Assembly (NCBI RefSeq): GCF_000173975.1
Contig: NZ_ACEP01000088.1
Location: 20,971 to 84,970, forward strand
Direction: 5' to 3'
Length of the DNA: 64,000 nucleotides
Source: Anaerobutyricum hallii DSM 3353
GTDB taxonomy: Bacteria > Bacillota > Clostridia > Lachnospirales > Lachnospiraceae
The stretch's first letter is position 1; each line of letters begins with the position of its first letter. Below, piece after piece: positions 35,411 through 44,652 of the stretch. The notes beneath the pieces were generated by a model, which did no database searches, had not been told where the DNA came from, and saw only the letters and a program-made list of their open reading frames with translations. The position numbers were made by a program, and so were the translations under genes.

Positions 35411-36643
35411 ATGAACGAAAAAAAACGAACTACAACAAGAGACATCGCAAAAGCATGTTTTGTATCCCAGTCGGCAGTTTCGATGATATTAAGCGGCAGA
35501 AAAGATATCCATTTTGCTCCAGAAACAATTGAGCGAGTAAAGCGTACTGCCAAAGAAATGGGATACGAGTACAAGGCAAGAGCGAAACGAAAAAAGACAG
35601 GAACGAATGATACAATTATGATTATGTGTCCGTCCCTTGCAACACAGTATTACACAACATTAATTCAATTTATCACACAGGAAGCACAGGAACATGGATT
35701 GTGTACTCTTACTGCATACACAAACCGCTCCAAAGAACGGGAAGAATATTATCTGAATATGGCGGCAGACACGGGATTTTATGGTGTGATCTATACCTAT
35801 GCCCCAAGAGCAGTAACTTCCCTGAATCATTTGCATGGAAAGGTTCCGTTAGTCCTCATTAACGACCATAATTCAGACTTAAAAATAGAATTATTAGAAT
35901 TAGACAGTAAAAAGTCCGGCCGGCTTATTGCTGCACATCTTTTAGAATTAGGACATCGGGATATTGGTTATATGACTACCCCTTTATCCTCTATAGAAGT
36001 GCCAAGACGCAGACGTTTGGAAGGAATGCAGGAAGAATATGAAAGACAGGGCTTTGATCCGGCTATGATTCATGTCGTTTCAGGAAAAAGAGAAGACCAG
36101 GAAACTATCACAGGAAATAAGCATTATGACACCGGATATGGACTTACAAGAAAATATTTCAAAAAACGAGAAGAACTTTTATATAAAAAGAAAGAAGATA
36201 GTGAAGCAGTACAAATTTTGAAAGAAAAAAAGAAAGTGGAGAAGATTGAAAAAATAAAGCAAGAAGATATTTCATCAAAACACGCTATAGAAAATAAAGA
36301 AGACGTTAAAGAGACAGGTCTGGAAAATATTACTGCCTTTGTCGGAACCAATGACTTTGTGGCAATCGGAATTATGGATGCAATTACAAGCCTCGGCTAC
36401 CGAATCCCGGAAGATTTCTCCGTCTGCGGATTTGATAATACCCTTGTAGCCTCTTTTTCAGGAATCTCCCTCACCACGATCGACCACTGTATCGGGGAAA
36501 AAGGAGCTTACGCCGTATCAATGCTTATGAATCAGAAAAACCGCATGGAACAAAAAGATGGTAAAAGAGAAAAGAAACGTCCGATAATGCGATTGGAATA
36601 TGAACCCCAGTTAATAGTGAGACATTCCACGGGGAGAAGATGA
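35411..36643 (+). CDS. LacI family transcriptional regulator with charged insert
   Basis: A protein of 410 residues. The N-terminal LacI helix-turn-helix (TTRDIAKACFVSQSAVSMIL) and hinge are followed by a periplasmic-binding-like sensor domain (LVLINDHNSD, LIAAHLLELGHRDIGYM, TAFVGTNDFVAIGIMDAI, FSVCGFDNT, TTIDHCIGEKG). The usual length is about 335; the extra comes mainly from a Lys/Glu-rich insert at about residues 252-300 between the sensor helix and the TAFVGTND strand. It is divergent from araM-araB, so it likely controls that pair through the TTGATTACTAATCAA sites. Confidence 0.88.
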   Translation: MNEKKRTTTRDIAKACFVSQSAVSMILSGRKDIHFAPETIERVKRTAKEMGYEYKARAKRKKTGTNDTIMIMCPSLATQYYTTLIQFITQEAQEHGLCTLTAYTNRSKEREEYYLNMAADTGFYGVIYTYAPRAVTSLNHLHGKVPLVLINDHNSDLKIELLELDSKKSGRLIAAHLLELGHRDIGYMTTPLSSIEVPRRRRLEGMQEEYERQGFDPAMIHVVSGKREDQETITGNKHYDTGYGLTRKYFKKREELLYKKKEDSEAVQILKEKKKVEKIEKIKQEDISSKHAIENKEDVKETGLENITAFVGTNDFVAIGIMDAITSLGYRIPEDFSVCGFDNTLVASFSGISLTTIDHCIGEKGAYAVSMLMNQKNRMEQKDGKREKKRPIMRLEYEPQLIVRHSTGRR

Positions 36644-36872
36644 TTTAATTCCCGGATTTCTGTGCTGTGGTAAAGTTTATGACAATACCACGCCCAGATT
36701 CAGACATTATGTCCTATGGATGATGTCTTTTTTTGAAGTGTTTTCAGCATACTACAACAATAATTCAAGTATCAGTCCTTCAAAAAACAACTCCACAGAA
36801 AGCCACATCCTTCTGGAGCCTATTCAAATCCCTCCAGCAATAAATAGAATTTCCCTCCCCAGCCAAAGCACA

Positions 36873-36947
36873 GCCCCCGAAGAGAGTCTAGCCCCCTATA
36901 TTTGTGGCCTAGACTCTCTTCGGGGGCGTCTCTTTGCCTGCGGCAAA
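36873..36947. terminator. Bidirectional terminator hairpin with attached TTTGCCTGCGGCAAA dyad
   Basis: GCCCCCGAAGAGAGTCTAG (36873-36891) pairs perfectly over 19 bp with 36909-36927. The right arm runs into GACGC and TTTGCCTGCGGCAAA (36933-36947), a copy of the element seen at 26589 and 56671. It lies between the convergent regulator and thioesterase genes, ending 8 bases before the latter's stop. The rest of the 311-base gap (36644-36872) shows nothing I can name. Confidence 0.7.
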
Positions 36948-36954
36948 TTCATAT

Positions 36955-37446
36955 TTACTCTCCATAGAAGTGGAAGCCTTCCTCCCTCTGTTTTCTCCGA
37001 AGAGATCGTCGGATTTCTGCCCGCTCCCACTCTTTTCGGTCTTCTTCCGATTCTAAAATAAGACGTGGAAGCGTAGTAGGACGGTTATCTGGGCCTAGAC
37101 CAATCAAGGTGAGAAAAGCACGATTAATTAATGCTCTTTCCCCGTCCGTATTCTCTACATAAGTTTCTACTTTTACCTCCATAGAAGTATGTCCGACATG
37201 CGTAACTCTTCCAATAATAACGATAACATCTCTTTGAAATGCCCCATGTAAGAACTGAAGATTATCAACAGAAGCAGTTGTAACATTCATCTGGGAATGA
37301 CGCTTTGCCACAAGAGCAGCAACTTCGTCAATCCATTGCATCAAAACACCTCCAAAAAGGCGACCAGCATCGTTAAGATCCGATGGACGGATAATGTGAA
37401 CAGTTTCAACAATAGATTCTTTTACAGTTTTTGCACGAAAATTCAT
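36955..37446 (-). CDS. Hotdog-fold acyl-CoA thioesterase
   Basis: A protein of 163 residues of the YciA/BACH single-hotdog type. Family block SDLNDAGRLFGGVLMQWIDEVAALVAKRHS with the catalytic Asp/Asn region, then FLHGAFQRDVIVIIGRVTHVGHTSMEVKVE. It hydrolyses acyl-CoA to free acid and CoA. The C-terminus is unusually Arg/Glu-rich. I chose ATG 37446 (GGGAGG upstream at about 37455-37460). It stands alone, divergent from the lactate cluster. Confidence 0.88.
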   Translation of the reverse strand: MNFRAKTVKESIVETVHIIRPSDLNDAGRLFGGVLMQWIDEVAALVAKRHSQMNVTTASVDNLQFLHGAFQRDVIVIIGRVTHVGHTSMEVKVETYVENTDGERALINRAFLTLIGLGPDNRPTTLPRLILESEEDRKEWERAEIRRSLRRKQREEGFHFYGE

Positions 37447-37833
37447 AAACAAACCTCCCAAGAATGTCGTGTTAGGTGACTTGGCAATATAATTTATAGT
37501 GTTAAGAAAATTATATCGTATCCATATTGGATTATCAATTTAAAGTTGAAGATAGTCCGATATCTCAAAAAATCAATGCTAAAGTATTTACTATTATATT
37601 GGCTGCTAATCATACCCACATTCACAAAACTTTGTTTAACCTGCAAAGTGGGGAGACGCTTTTTGGAGCATCCATTCGCCTGAAAACTGGAGTCTTAGAG
37701 GTGTCAAAATAACAAAAAAATAGCATTCATTTCTCAAATATAGAACAAAAGAAACAAAAATCCGAAAATCGACCATGAAACAAGTAAAAAACGCAACAAA
37801 AGAGTAATCTATTGTGCAACCTGCTTTAAAAAG
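37447..37833. other. AT-rich intergenic stretch without a recognisable gene
   Basis: About 390 bases between the thioesterase start and the first lactate operator. A 61-codon frame at 37527-37712 has no ribosome site or similarity I can see, and I do not call it. The stretch is very AT-rich and probably upstream regulatory DNA or decayed sequence. Confidence 0.5.
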
Positions 37834-37844
37834 TGGGTGACCCA
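37834..37844. promoter_or_regulatory. Distal lactate operator TGGGTGACCCA
   Basis: A palindrome around a central G, within GTGGGTGACCCATTG. The same 11-mer recurs 149 bases downstream next to the lctP promoter. Its GT-n-AC core fits FadR/GntR sites. Confidence 0.65.
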
Positions 37845-37940
37845 TTGTGAAGGGTGCACAAATTGGGGAGTCCAATTTAAAAATTTATACCAAAAAAATA
37901 TTGTCAAAATACACTATAATGCCGAAAAAAACAAAAACTA

Positions 37941-37968
37941 TTGCATTATTTTAGATAAATGATATAAT
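37941..37968 (+). promoter_or_regulatory. Promoter of the lactate cluster
   Basis: TTGCAT (37941-37946), 16-base spacer and TATAAT (37963-37968). The predicted start of transcription at about 37975 is 8 bases before the proximal operator. Confidence 0.75.
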
Positions 37969-37982
37969 ACAAATATAAACAT

Positions 37983-37993
37983 TGGGTGACCCA
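37983..37993. promoter_or_regulatory. Proximal lactate operator TGGGTGACCCA
   Basis: An identical copy of the distal site, located at about +8 to +18 of the predicted transcript, a position suited to repression. The candidate binder is the GntR protein encoded at 46167. Confidence 0.7.
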
Positions 37994-38024
37994 TTAAGGG
38001 GTATGCAGAGGAGGTGCTGTATCG

Positions 38025-39566
38025 TTGTTTTTGAAGTTTTTTTTAGCAATACTGCCCATTTTATGGCTGATTATCGCACTGAGTGTACTAAAAATTGCAG
38101 GCCATAAAGCTTGTCTGATTGCATTGGCAATCACAGCAGTATTAGCAGCAGGTTACTGGAAGTTAAGTCTCATATGTACTGCAACCGCAGGACTTGAGGG
38201 AATACTTAATGCACTATGGCCAATCTGCCTGGTTATTGTAGCAGCTTTGTTTACATATAACCTGACATTGGAAACTGGAGCGATGGAATTAATTAAGAAG
38301 ATGCTTGCCAGTGTTTCCGTTGACCAGAGAGTATTACTTCTGATTATCGGATGGGGGTTCGGTAATTTCATGGAGGGAATGGCTGGATTCGGAACAGCGG
38401 TAGCGATTCCGGCATCGATGTTGGCAGCGATTGGTATTAATCCGATTCTTTCGGTTATTGCCTGTTTAGTTGTTAACTCCACACCAACTGCATTTGGTTC
38501 CGTTGGAGTTCCGACAGTAACACTTGCATCAGTAACAAACCTTGATGCTTTACAGTTATCAGGAAGCGTTGCATTGATTCAGGTAATCTTAACATTCTTA
38601 TCTCCATTCTTCATGGTATTTATCGTAGGAAAAGGATTTAAGGCGTTAAAGAGTGTATTGCCAATGGTTTTAATTGCTTCGTTATCATTTACCGTACCGT
38701 GGTTCATTGCAGCACAGGTAATCGGATGTGAACTTCCTAACATTATCGGTTCTATTATTTCCATGATATGCATGGTTGCAGCAGCAAGATTCTTAAATAA
38801 GAATCCAGAACCAGAGTACAGAGTACAGTTATCAGGAGAAGAACAAAGCAGTGGATTTACCGCTTCAGAAGGAGTGAAAGCTTGGAGTCCATTCATCTTA
38901 ATCTTCTTACTGTTAATGTTTACATCAACATTATGTCCGCCAATCCATAATCTGATTGCAGACATAAAGACAACTGTCACCGTATATGCAGGCGACAACC
39001 CAGGATCTCTTTCCTTTAGCTGGATTAATACACCGGGCATTATGATTTTTATCGCAGCGATTATCGGTGGACTGATTCAGGGAGCGTCCTTTGGAACAAT
39101 GGGAAAGGTTCTCATAGAAACGTTAAAGAAATACTGGAAGACAATTCTTACTATCTGTTGTGTTATGGCAACAGCTAAGATTATGGGTTACAGCGGAATG
39201 ATTTCTGATATCGCAGCAGCATTAGTTGTTGTAGCAGGACCGTTTTACCCGCTCATTTCTCCATTAGTTGGAGCGTTAGGAGCATTTGTTACCGGTTCAG
39301 GAACATCTACCTGTGTATTATTTGGTGGATTACAGAGTCAGACAGCGATTTCTCTTGGACTGAATCCTTCCTGGATGGCAGCGGCAAATGTTATGGGAGC
39401 CGGCATCGGAAAGATGATTTGTCCACAGGGTATCGCGATTGGAGCAGGTGCTATCGGAGCCGTTGGTTCTGAGAGTGAGATTTTAAGAAAAGTATTTAAG
39501 TATTTTGTAATATATGTAGTCATTGCCGGAATTATCTGCTATGCAGGTTCTATGGCAGGATTCTAA
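38025..39566 (+). CDS. lctP: Lactate permease, LctP family
   Basis: A membrane protein of 513 residues with about 13 helices. LctP features: GGFGNFMEGMAGFGTAVAIP-like block (seen as WGFGNFMEGMAGFGTAVA), CLVVNSTPTAFGSVGVPT, and near the end GTSTCVLFGGLQ and GIGKMICPQGIAIGAGA. It imports lactate with protons. The start is taken as TTG 38025 with GAGGAGG at 38008-38014; no ATG is suitably placed. It is the first gene of the lactate cluster and corresponds to lctE of Acetobacterium. Confidence 0.92.
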   Translation: MFLKFFLAILPILWLIIALSVLKIAGHKACLIALAITAVLAAGYWKLSLICTATAGLEGILNALWPICLVIVAALFTYNLTLETGAMELIKKMLASVSVDQRVLLLIIGWGFGNFMEGMAGFGTAVAIPASMLAAIGINPILSVIACLVVNSTPTAFGSVGVPTVTLASVTNLDALQLSGSVALIQVILTFLSPFFMVFIVGKGFKALKSVLPMVLIASLSFTVPWFIAAQVIGCELPNIIGSIISMICMVAAARFLNKNPEPEYRVQLSGEEQSSGFTASEGVKAWSPFILIFLLLMFTSTLCPPIHNLIADIKTTVTVYAGDNPGSLSFSWINTPGIMIFIAAIIGGLIQGASFGTMGKVLIETLKKYWKTILTICCVMATAKIMGYSGMISDIAAALVVVAGPFYPLISPLVGALGAFVTGSGTSTCVLFGGLQSQTAISLGLNPSWMAAANVMGAGIGKMICPQGIAIGAGAIGAVGSESEILRKVFKYFVIYVVIAGIICYAGSMAGF

Positions 39567-39754
39567 CAGATAAATTTGTGAAAGATAGTTCATATGTAGT
39601 GGCATTTTGATGAACATTTGTAAAATGAACATGGATGAATCAGATGAAACCAGATGGTTTAAAGATATTGATATGGGCTGAAAAGTAAAAATGATTTAAT
39701 TTAAGAACTTTATTATTTCAAATATAAAGAAGGAAATGATTAGGAGGTAGAAAT

Positions 39755-41167
39755 ATGTACAATCAGTTGACACCGGAAATTATCGAAGAAATTAAAAAAG
39801 TTTCCAATAATGTCTTCTTAGGAGAAGAGATTAATCCGGACTATGCGAAAGACGAGATGCCGATTTATGGTACGCATATGCCAGATTTAGCAGTACAGCC
39901 ACGTTCTACAGAGGAAGTTGCAGCAGTAATGAAGATTTGTTATGAGAATAATATTCCTGTAACACCTAGAGGAGCTGGTACTGGTCTTGCAGGTGGAGCA
40001 GTTCCATTATATGGCGGCGTTTTAATTGATATCTCTAAAATGAACAAGATTAAATCCTACGATATGGAAAACTTCGTTGTTGAGATTGAAGCAGGTGTTT
40101 TGTTAAATGATTTAGCAGAGGATTGCCAGTCCAAAGGAATGTTATATCCACCAGATCCAGGTGAAAAGTTCGCATGTGTTGGTGGTAACGTAGCAACAAA
40201 CGCAGGTGGTATGAGAGCTGTTAAATATGGAGCAACACGTGATTACGTAAGAGCAATGACTGTTGTATTACCAACTGGTGAGATTACACATCTTGGAGCA
40301 ACTGTTTCCAAAACATCTTCAGGATATTCCTTATTAAACCTTATGATTGGTTCTGAAGGAACACTCGGTATCATCACAGAATTAACATTAAAGATTATCC
40401 CAGCACCAAAGGCTGTTGCATCTTTAATTATTCCTTACGAAGACTTAGAGACAGCACTTGCAACTGTACCTAAATTTAAGATGGCTCACATGAACCCACA
40501 GGCAATCGAGTTCATGGAAAGAGAAATCGTACTTGCTTCCGAGCGTTACATTGGAAAGTCCGTATTCCCACAGGAATTAGAAGGAGTTCAGATTGGTGCA
40601 TATCTTCTTGTCACATTAGATGGTAACAGTGAAGATGAAGTAGACGCATTGATCGAGCAGGCTGCAGAGCTTGTATTAGAAGCAGGAGCAATTGATGTAT
40701 TAGTAGCTGATACATCTGCTAAGATGAAAGATGCATGGGCAGCACGTTCTTCTTTCTTAGAGGCTATCATGGAAGAAACAAAGCTTCTTGACGAGTGTGA
40801 CGTAGTTGTACCTGTTAATAAGATTGCAGAATACCTTACATTTGTAAATAAGACCGGAGAAGAATGTGGTCTTGTTATCAAATCCTTCGGACATGCCGGA
40901 GATGGAAACCTTCATATTTACCAGTGTTCCAATGATCTGGAAGAAGAAGAGTTCAAGAAGAGAGTAGATAAATTCTTTGACATTATTTATAAAGAAGCAA
41001 CAAATTGCGGCGGTCTTGTTTCCGGTGAACATGGAATCGGCTCAGGTAAAGTAAAATATCTTGTTGATTCTGTTGGAGAAACAAACATGGCGATTATGGA
41101 AGGCATCAAGAGAGTATTTGACCCTAAGATGATTTTAAATCCAGGCAAAGTTTGCTACCGTCTGTAA
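39755..41167 (+). CDS. lctD: FAD-dependent D-lactate dehydrogenase (GlcD/LctD family)
   Basis: A protein of 470 residues with an N-terminal FAD_binding_4 domain (VTPRGAGTGLAGGAVPLYGG, then GGNVATNAGGMRAVKYG and GSEGTLGIITELTL) and a C-terminal FAD-oxidase domain with the metal-binding SFGHAGDGNLHIYQ and GGLVSGEHGIGSGKVKYL. It oxidises D-lactate to pyruvate. Being directly before etfB and etfA it is expected to act as an Etf-linked confurcating enzyme, with NAD reduced at the expense of ferredoxin. TAGGAGGTAG precedes the ATG. Confidence 0.94.
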   Translation: MYNQLTPEIIEEIKKVSNNVFLGEEINPDYAKDEMPIYGTHMPDLAVQPRSTEEVAAVMKICYENNIPVTPRGAGTGLAGGAVPLYGGVLIDISKMNKIKSYDMENFVVEIEAGVLLNDLAEDCQSKGMLYPPDPGEKFACVGGNVATNAGGMRAVKYGATRDYVRAMTVVLPTGEITHLGATVSKTSSGYSLLNLMIGSEGTLGIITELTLKIIPAPKAVASLIIPYEDLETALATVPKFKMAHMNPQAIEFMEREIVLASERYIGKSVFPQELEGVQIGAYLLVTLDGNSEDEVDALIEQAAELVLEAGAIDVLVADTSAKMKDAWAARSSFLEAIMEETKLLDECDVVVPVNKIAEYLTFVNKTGEECGLVIKSFGHAGDGNLHIYQCSNDLEEEEFKKRVDKFFDIIYKEATNCGGLVSGEHGIGSGKVKYLVDSVGETNMAIMEGIKRVFDPKMILNPGKVCYRL

Positions 41168-41185
41168 TATTAAGGAGGAAGAAGA

Positions 41186-41989
41186 ATGAATATTTGTGTT
41201 TGTATCAAACAAGTACCTGATACTAATGAGATTAAGGTAGATCCAGTTACACATACACTGGTAAGAAAGGGAGTTCCAAGTATTGTAAATCCTTTTGATA
41301 CCTATGCACAGGAAGTAGGTGTCCGCTTAAAAGAAAAATTAGGCGGCAAAGTAGTTGTTATTTCCATGGGACCAGAACAGGCTAAAGAAGCAATTAAAAC
41401 CTGTCTTTCTGTAGGAGCTGACGCAGGATATCTTATTTCCAGCAGAAAGTTCGGCGGATCGGATACATTAGCAACAAGCTATATCCTCTCTGAAGCAATC
41501 AAGGCAGTAGAGGAAAAAGAAGGATTAAAATTTGATTTAATTCTCTGTGGTAAACAGGCAGTTGATGGTGATACCGCACAGGTTGGACCGGAAATCGCAG
41601 AACATCTTGGACTTCCACAGATTACATACGCATTAGACATCATTGAAAAAGACGGAGATATTCAGGTAAAACGTGAATGTGACGAAGGTTACGATATGAT
41701 TTCTACACAGCTTCCAGCAGTAGTTACAGTAGTCAGACTTCCTTACGAACCTAGATATCCAACCATCAAGAGTAAAATGGCTGCAAAGAAAAAAGAGATT
41801 CCTGTTCTTACAGAAGAAGATATTCCTGCAATCAGCCTGGAGCGTTGCGGTTTAAGTGGTTCTCCAACAAAAGTAAAGAAAACATATACACCAGTAACAG
41901 AAAAGAATGGTGTAAAACTTGAAGGTATGGAAGCAGAAGATGCAGCAAAAGAGGTTGTTAAATTAATTTACGACGCAAAAATTTTGTAA
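41186..41989 (+). CDS. etfB: Electron transfer flavoprotein subunit beta
   Basis: A protein of 267 residues with N-terminal CVCIKQVPDTNEIKVDP, the nucleotide-binding LILCGKQAVDGDTAQVGPEIAEHLG and the C-terminal EtfB tail. The VDGDTAQVGP block is typical of the bifurcating Etf group with a second FAD in place of AMP. It is the counterpart of LctB of Acetobacterium. AAGGAGGAAG precedes the ATG; etfA starts 14 bases after its stop. Confidence 0.95.
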   Translation: MNICVCIKQVPDTNEIKVDPVTHTLVRKGVPSIVNPFDTYAQEVGVRLKEKLGGKVVVISMGPEQAKEAIKTCLSVGADAGYLISSRKFGGSDTLATSYILSEAIKAVEEKEGLKFDLILCGKQAVDGDTAQVGPEIAEHLGLPQITYALDIIEKDGDIQVKRECDEGYDMISTQLPAVVTVVRLPYEPRYPTIKSKMAAKKKEIPVLTEEDIPAISLERCGLSGSPTKVKKTYTPVTEKNGVKLEGMEAEDAAKEVVKLIYDAKIL

Positions 41990-42002
41990 GGAGGACTGAA
42001 TA

Positions 42003-43007
42003 ATGAATCTTGCAGATTATAAAAATATTTGGGTTTTTATTGAAACAGAATGTGGTAAGCCAAAAAATGTTGGTTTTGAATTAATCAACGCAGCAAAACC
42101 ACTTGCACAGGAAAAAGGCTGTGAATTGATCGCAGTTGTTATTGGTAAAGACATTGAGGGTGTTGCAAAAGATGCCATCTGCTATGGTGCAGATTCCGCA
42201 ATTATCGTTGATGGACCAGAATATGAATACTATACAACAGATGCTTTTGCAAAAGCACTTGTTGCATTAGTAGAAAAATATAAACCAGAAACATTGATGA
42301 TTGGTGCTACAAACAATGGTCGTGATTTAGGACCTAGAGTTTCTTGTAGATTAAAAACAGGTCTTACGGCAGACTGTACAGCAATCGCAATTGATGAAGA
42401 GACAGGAAATGTTGCATGGACACGTCCTACATTTGGTGGAAACCTGATGGCAACAATCATGTGTCCAGAAAACCGACCTCAGATGGGTACTGTTCGTCCG
42501 GCAGTATTTAAAAAAGGTGCTTACGATGAAGCAAAAACAGGTGAGATCGTAAAAGAAGAGATTACGGTAGCTGCAGATGAAATTCGTACAACCCTCATAG
42601 AGAGAGTAAAAGAAGTTGCTGAATCTATCAACCTTGAAGAAGCAGAGATTATTGTTTCCGGTGGACGTGGAGTTGGTTCTCAGGAAAACTTCCAGTTATT
42701 ACAGGATCTTGCCGACGTACTTGGCGCAACTGTTGGATGCAGCCGTGCAGTAGTAGATGCAGGCTGGATGCCGCATGCACATCAGGTAGGACAGTCAGGT
42801 AAGACAGTTGCTCCGAAGTTATATTTTGCAATCGGTATTTCCGGTGCTATCCAGCACGTAGCAGGTATCTCTGGTTCCGATACAATCGTAGCAATTAATA
42901 AAGATCCAGATGCTCCAATCTTTGATGTAGCAGACTACGGAATCGTTGGAAACTTAAATGAAGTAGTTCCAGCATTAACAGAAGCATTTAAAGCAGAGAA
43001 AGCTTAA
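42003..43007 (+). CDS. etfA: Electron transfer flavoprotein subunit alpha
   Basis: A protein of 334 residues. It starts directly with the alpha-domain ([20 protein letters not shown]) and ends with the FAD domain: [60 protein letters not shown] and [12 protein letters not shown]. No N-terminal ferredoxin-like [4Fe-4S] domain with a CxxCxxC pattern is present, unlike some lactate-cluster EtfA proteins. It may serve both the lactate dehydrogenase before it and the acyl-CoA dehydrogenase after it. Confidence 0.95.
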   Translation: MNLADYKNIWVFIETECGKPKNVGFELINAAKPLAQEKGCELIAVVIGKDIEGVAKDAICYGADSAIIVDGPEYEYYTTDAFAKALVALVEKYKPETLMIGATNNGRDLGPRVSCRLKTGLTADCTAIAIDEETGNVAWTRPTFGGNLMATIMCPENRPQMGTVRPAVFKKGAYDEAKTGEIVKEEITVAADEIRTTLIERVKEVAESINLEEAEIIVSGGRGVGSQENFQLLQDLADVLGATVGCSRAVVDAGWMPHAHQVGQSGKTVAPKLYFAIGISGAIQHVAGISGSDTIVAINKDPDAPIFDVADYGIVGNLNEVVPALTEAFKAEKA

Positions 43008-43125
43008 AAATATAAATTAAGTTTAAGAGCATAATGAACCAATCTTTAGAAAATGGTTGAGAGAAACGCAAAGTATAGAATAAAGAAAGACAAAGTATAA
43101 AAATAGTATTACCAAGTTTGTAATT

Positions 43126-43155
43126 ATCTGGCCCTCTCAAGCCGGAGGGTCAGAT
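43126..43155 (+). terminator. Hairpin after etfA
   Basis: ATCTGGCCCTC (43126-43136) and GAGGGTCAGAT (43145-43155) pair over 11 bp with one wobble, loop of eight. No T-run follows, so partial termination or RNA processing is likelier than full termination. Confidence 0.6.
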
Positions 43156-43316
43156 CTAAACACATAAAAGCAATATATCAATCCTGCAGAGATTTCCAGT
43201 ACGATATAAAATGAAATAGCCGTCAGGTAAGATTGTTGTGAATTGAGTCACAGGTAAATTTGTTAAAAAAATATCAACAAAAACGTAACATGATAACAAA
43301 GAAAAAGTAATTGCAG

Positions 43317-43352
43317 TCGATTTTTCAGAGCGGAAAATGCTTGAAAAATCGA
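43317..43352. repeat. Inverted repeat TCGATTTTTCA / TGAAAAATCGA
   Basis: Perfect 11-bp arms (43317-43327 and 43342-43352) around 14 bases. It lies in the 485-base gap between etfA and the acyl-CoA dehydrogenase; possible regulatory or RNA structure. Confidence 0.55.
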
Positions 43353-43397
43353 TGACAGGTAAAACAAGTGAACAATATTATATATTGTTGTGGTTTT

Positions 43398-43451
43398 ATT
43401 TTAAATTCAACATTTTAAATTCATTATTTTAAATTCATTATTTTAAATTCA
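43398..43451 (+). repeat. Four tandem 14-bp repeats (ATTTTAAATTCA plus two bases)
   Basis: Units begin at 43398, 43412, 43426 and 43440, with spacer dinucleotides AC, TT, TT. Each 12-mer holds the palindrome TTTAAA. They end about 40 bases before the acyl-CoA dehydrogenase start. Confidence 0.75.
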
Positions 43452-43492
43452 AAGCAACGAAATAATAACGACCGTGACAGGAGGAAATAGTT

Positions 43493-44635
43493 ATGAATTT
43501 TAGACAGGACGAGGAACATCAGGATATATTAGAAATGGTGCATGATTTTGCAGTAAACGAAGTAAAACCTTTAGCTGCTGAAATCGACAGAACAGAAGAA
43601 TTCCCAATGAAAAATGTCAAAATGATGGCAGAAATGGGACTGATGGGAATTCCTTTCCCAGAAGAGTACGGCGGAGCTGGAATGGATACATTAGCATATA
43701 TCCAGACAGTAGAAGAATTAAGTAAATACTGTGCATCTACAGGTGTTATCCTTTCTGCACATACTTCCTTATGTGCAACACCTATTTATCAGTTTGGTTC
43801 CGAAGAACAGAAACAGAAATATCTTCCTAAGTTATGTTCTGGTGAATGGATTGGTGCTTTCGCATTAACAGAACCTAACGCTGGTACAGATGCATCCGGA
43901 CAGCAGACAGTTGCAGTAGATGCTGGTGACCACTGGGTATTAAATGGATCTAAGATCTTTATCACAAACGCAGGTGTAGCAGATGTATTCTTCGTACTTG
44001 CTATGACAGATAAATCTCAGGGAACAAAAGGTATCTCCGCATTTATCGTAGAAAAAGGATACAAAGGATTCTCTATCGGAAAACATGAAGATAAATTAGG
44101 TATCCGCGCATCCTCTACATGCGAACTTATTTTTGAAGACTGTATCGTTCCTAAAGAAAACCTTGTTGGTGAACTTGGCAAAGGTTTCAAATATGCAATG
44201 ATGACATTAGATGGCGGTCGTGTTGGTATCGCAGCACAGGCACTTGGTATTGCAGAAGGTGCATTAGAAGAAACAACAAAATATATCACTGAGAGAAAAC
44301 AGTTTGGAAGAAGAATTTCTCAGTTCCAGAATACACAGTTTGAAATGGCTCAGATGCGTGCACAGACAGAAGCAGCTAAGCTTCTTGTTTATCAGGCAGC
44401 ATGTGCAAAAGATGATCACGAACCATTCTCACACAAAGCAGCTATGGCTAAATTAGTAGCAGCTAGAAACGCTATGGATGTAACAACACGCTGCTTACAG
44501 TTATATGGTGGATATGGATATACAAAAGATTATCCAATCGAGAGAATGATGCGTGACGCTAAGATTACAGAAATCTATGAAGGAACTTCTGAAGTACAGA
44601 TGATGGTTATCTCTGGATGGATGGGTGTTAAATAG
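43493..44635 (+). CDS. Acyl-CoA dehydrogenase (short-chain, butyryl-CoA dehydrogenase-like)
   Basis: A flavoprotein of 380 residues. FAD/substrate blocks: GIPFPEEYGGAGMD, FALTEPNAGTDASGQQT, WVLNGSKIFITNAG, RVGIAAQALGIAEGAL, QLYGGYGYTKDYPIERMMRD and the catalytic Glu in TEIYEGTSEVQ. In butyrate formers this family reduces crotonyl-CoA with electrons from EtfAB. A lactate-cluster location is unusual compared with Acetobacterium and suggests sharing of the Etf pair. ACAGGAGGAAATAG precedes the ATG. A separate bcd in the central butyrate operon may exist outside the window. Confidence 0.93.
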   Translation: MNFRQDEEHQDILEMVHDFAVNEVKPLAAEIDRTEEFPMKNVKMMAEMGLMGIPFPEEYGGAGMDTLAYIQTVEELSKYCASTGVILSAHTSLCATPIYQFGSEEQKQKYLPKLCSGEWIGAFALTEPNAGTDASGQQTVAVDAGDHWVLNGSKIFITNAGVADVFFVLAMTDKSQGTKGISAFIVEKGYKGFSIGKHEDKLGIRASSTCELIFEDCIVPKENLVGELGKGFKYAMMTLDGGRVGIAAQALGIAEGALEETTKYITERKQFGRRISQFQNTQFEMAQMRAQTEAAKLLVYQAACAKDDHEPFSHKAAMAKLVAARNAMDVTTRCLQLYGGYGYTKDYPIERMMRDAKITEIYEGTSEVQMMVISGWMGVK

Positions 44636-44652
44636 TTAAGGAGTTGAGCAGC

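Noticed and set aside
36720..37061. 113-codon plus-strand frame between the LacI regulator and the thioesterase
   Set aside because: It crosses the perfect terminator hairpin and overlaps the thioesterase end; no ribosome site or family features.
37527..37712. 61-codon plus-strand frame before the lactate promoter
   Set aside because: TTG or ATG start without ribosome site, no recognisable domain, in very AT-rich DNA. It could be a relic but is not supported.
43398..43451. Four regularly spaced repeats as a CRISPR array
   Set aside because: The repeat is 12 bases, the spacers two bases, and no cas genes are present. It is a short tandem repeat.
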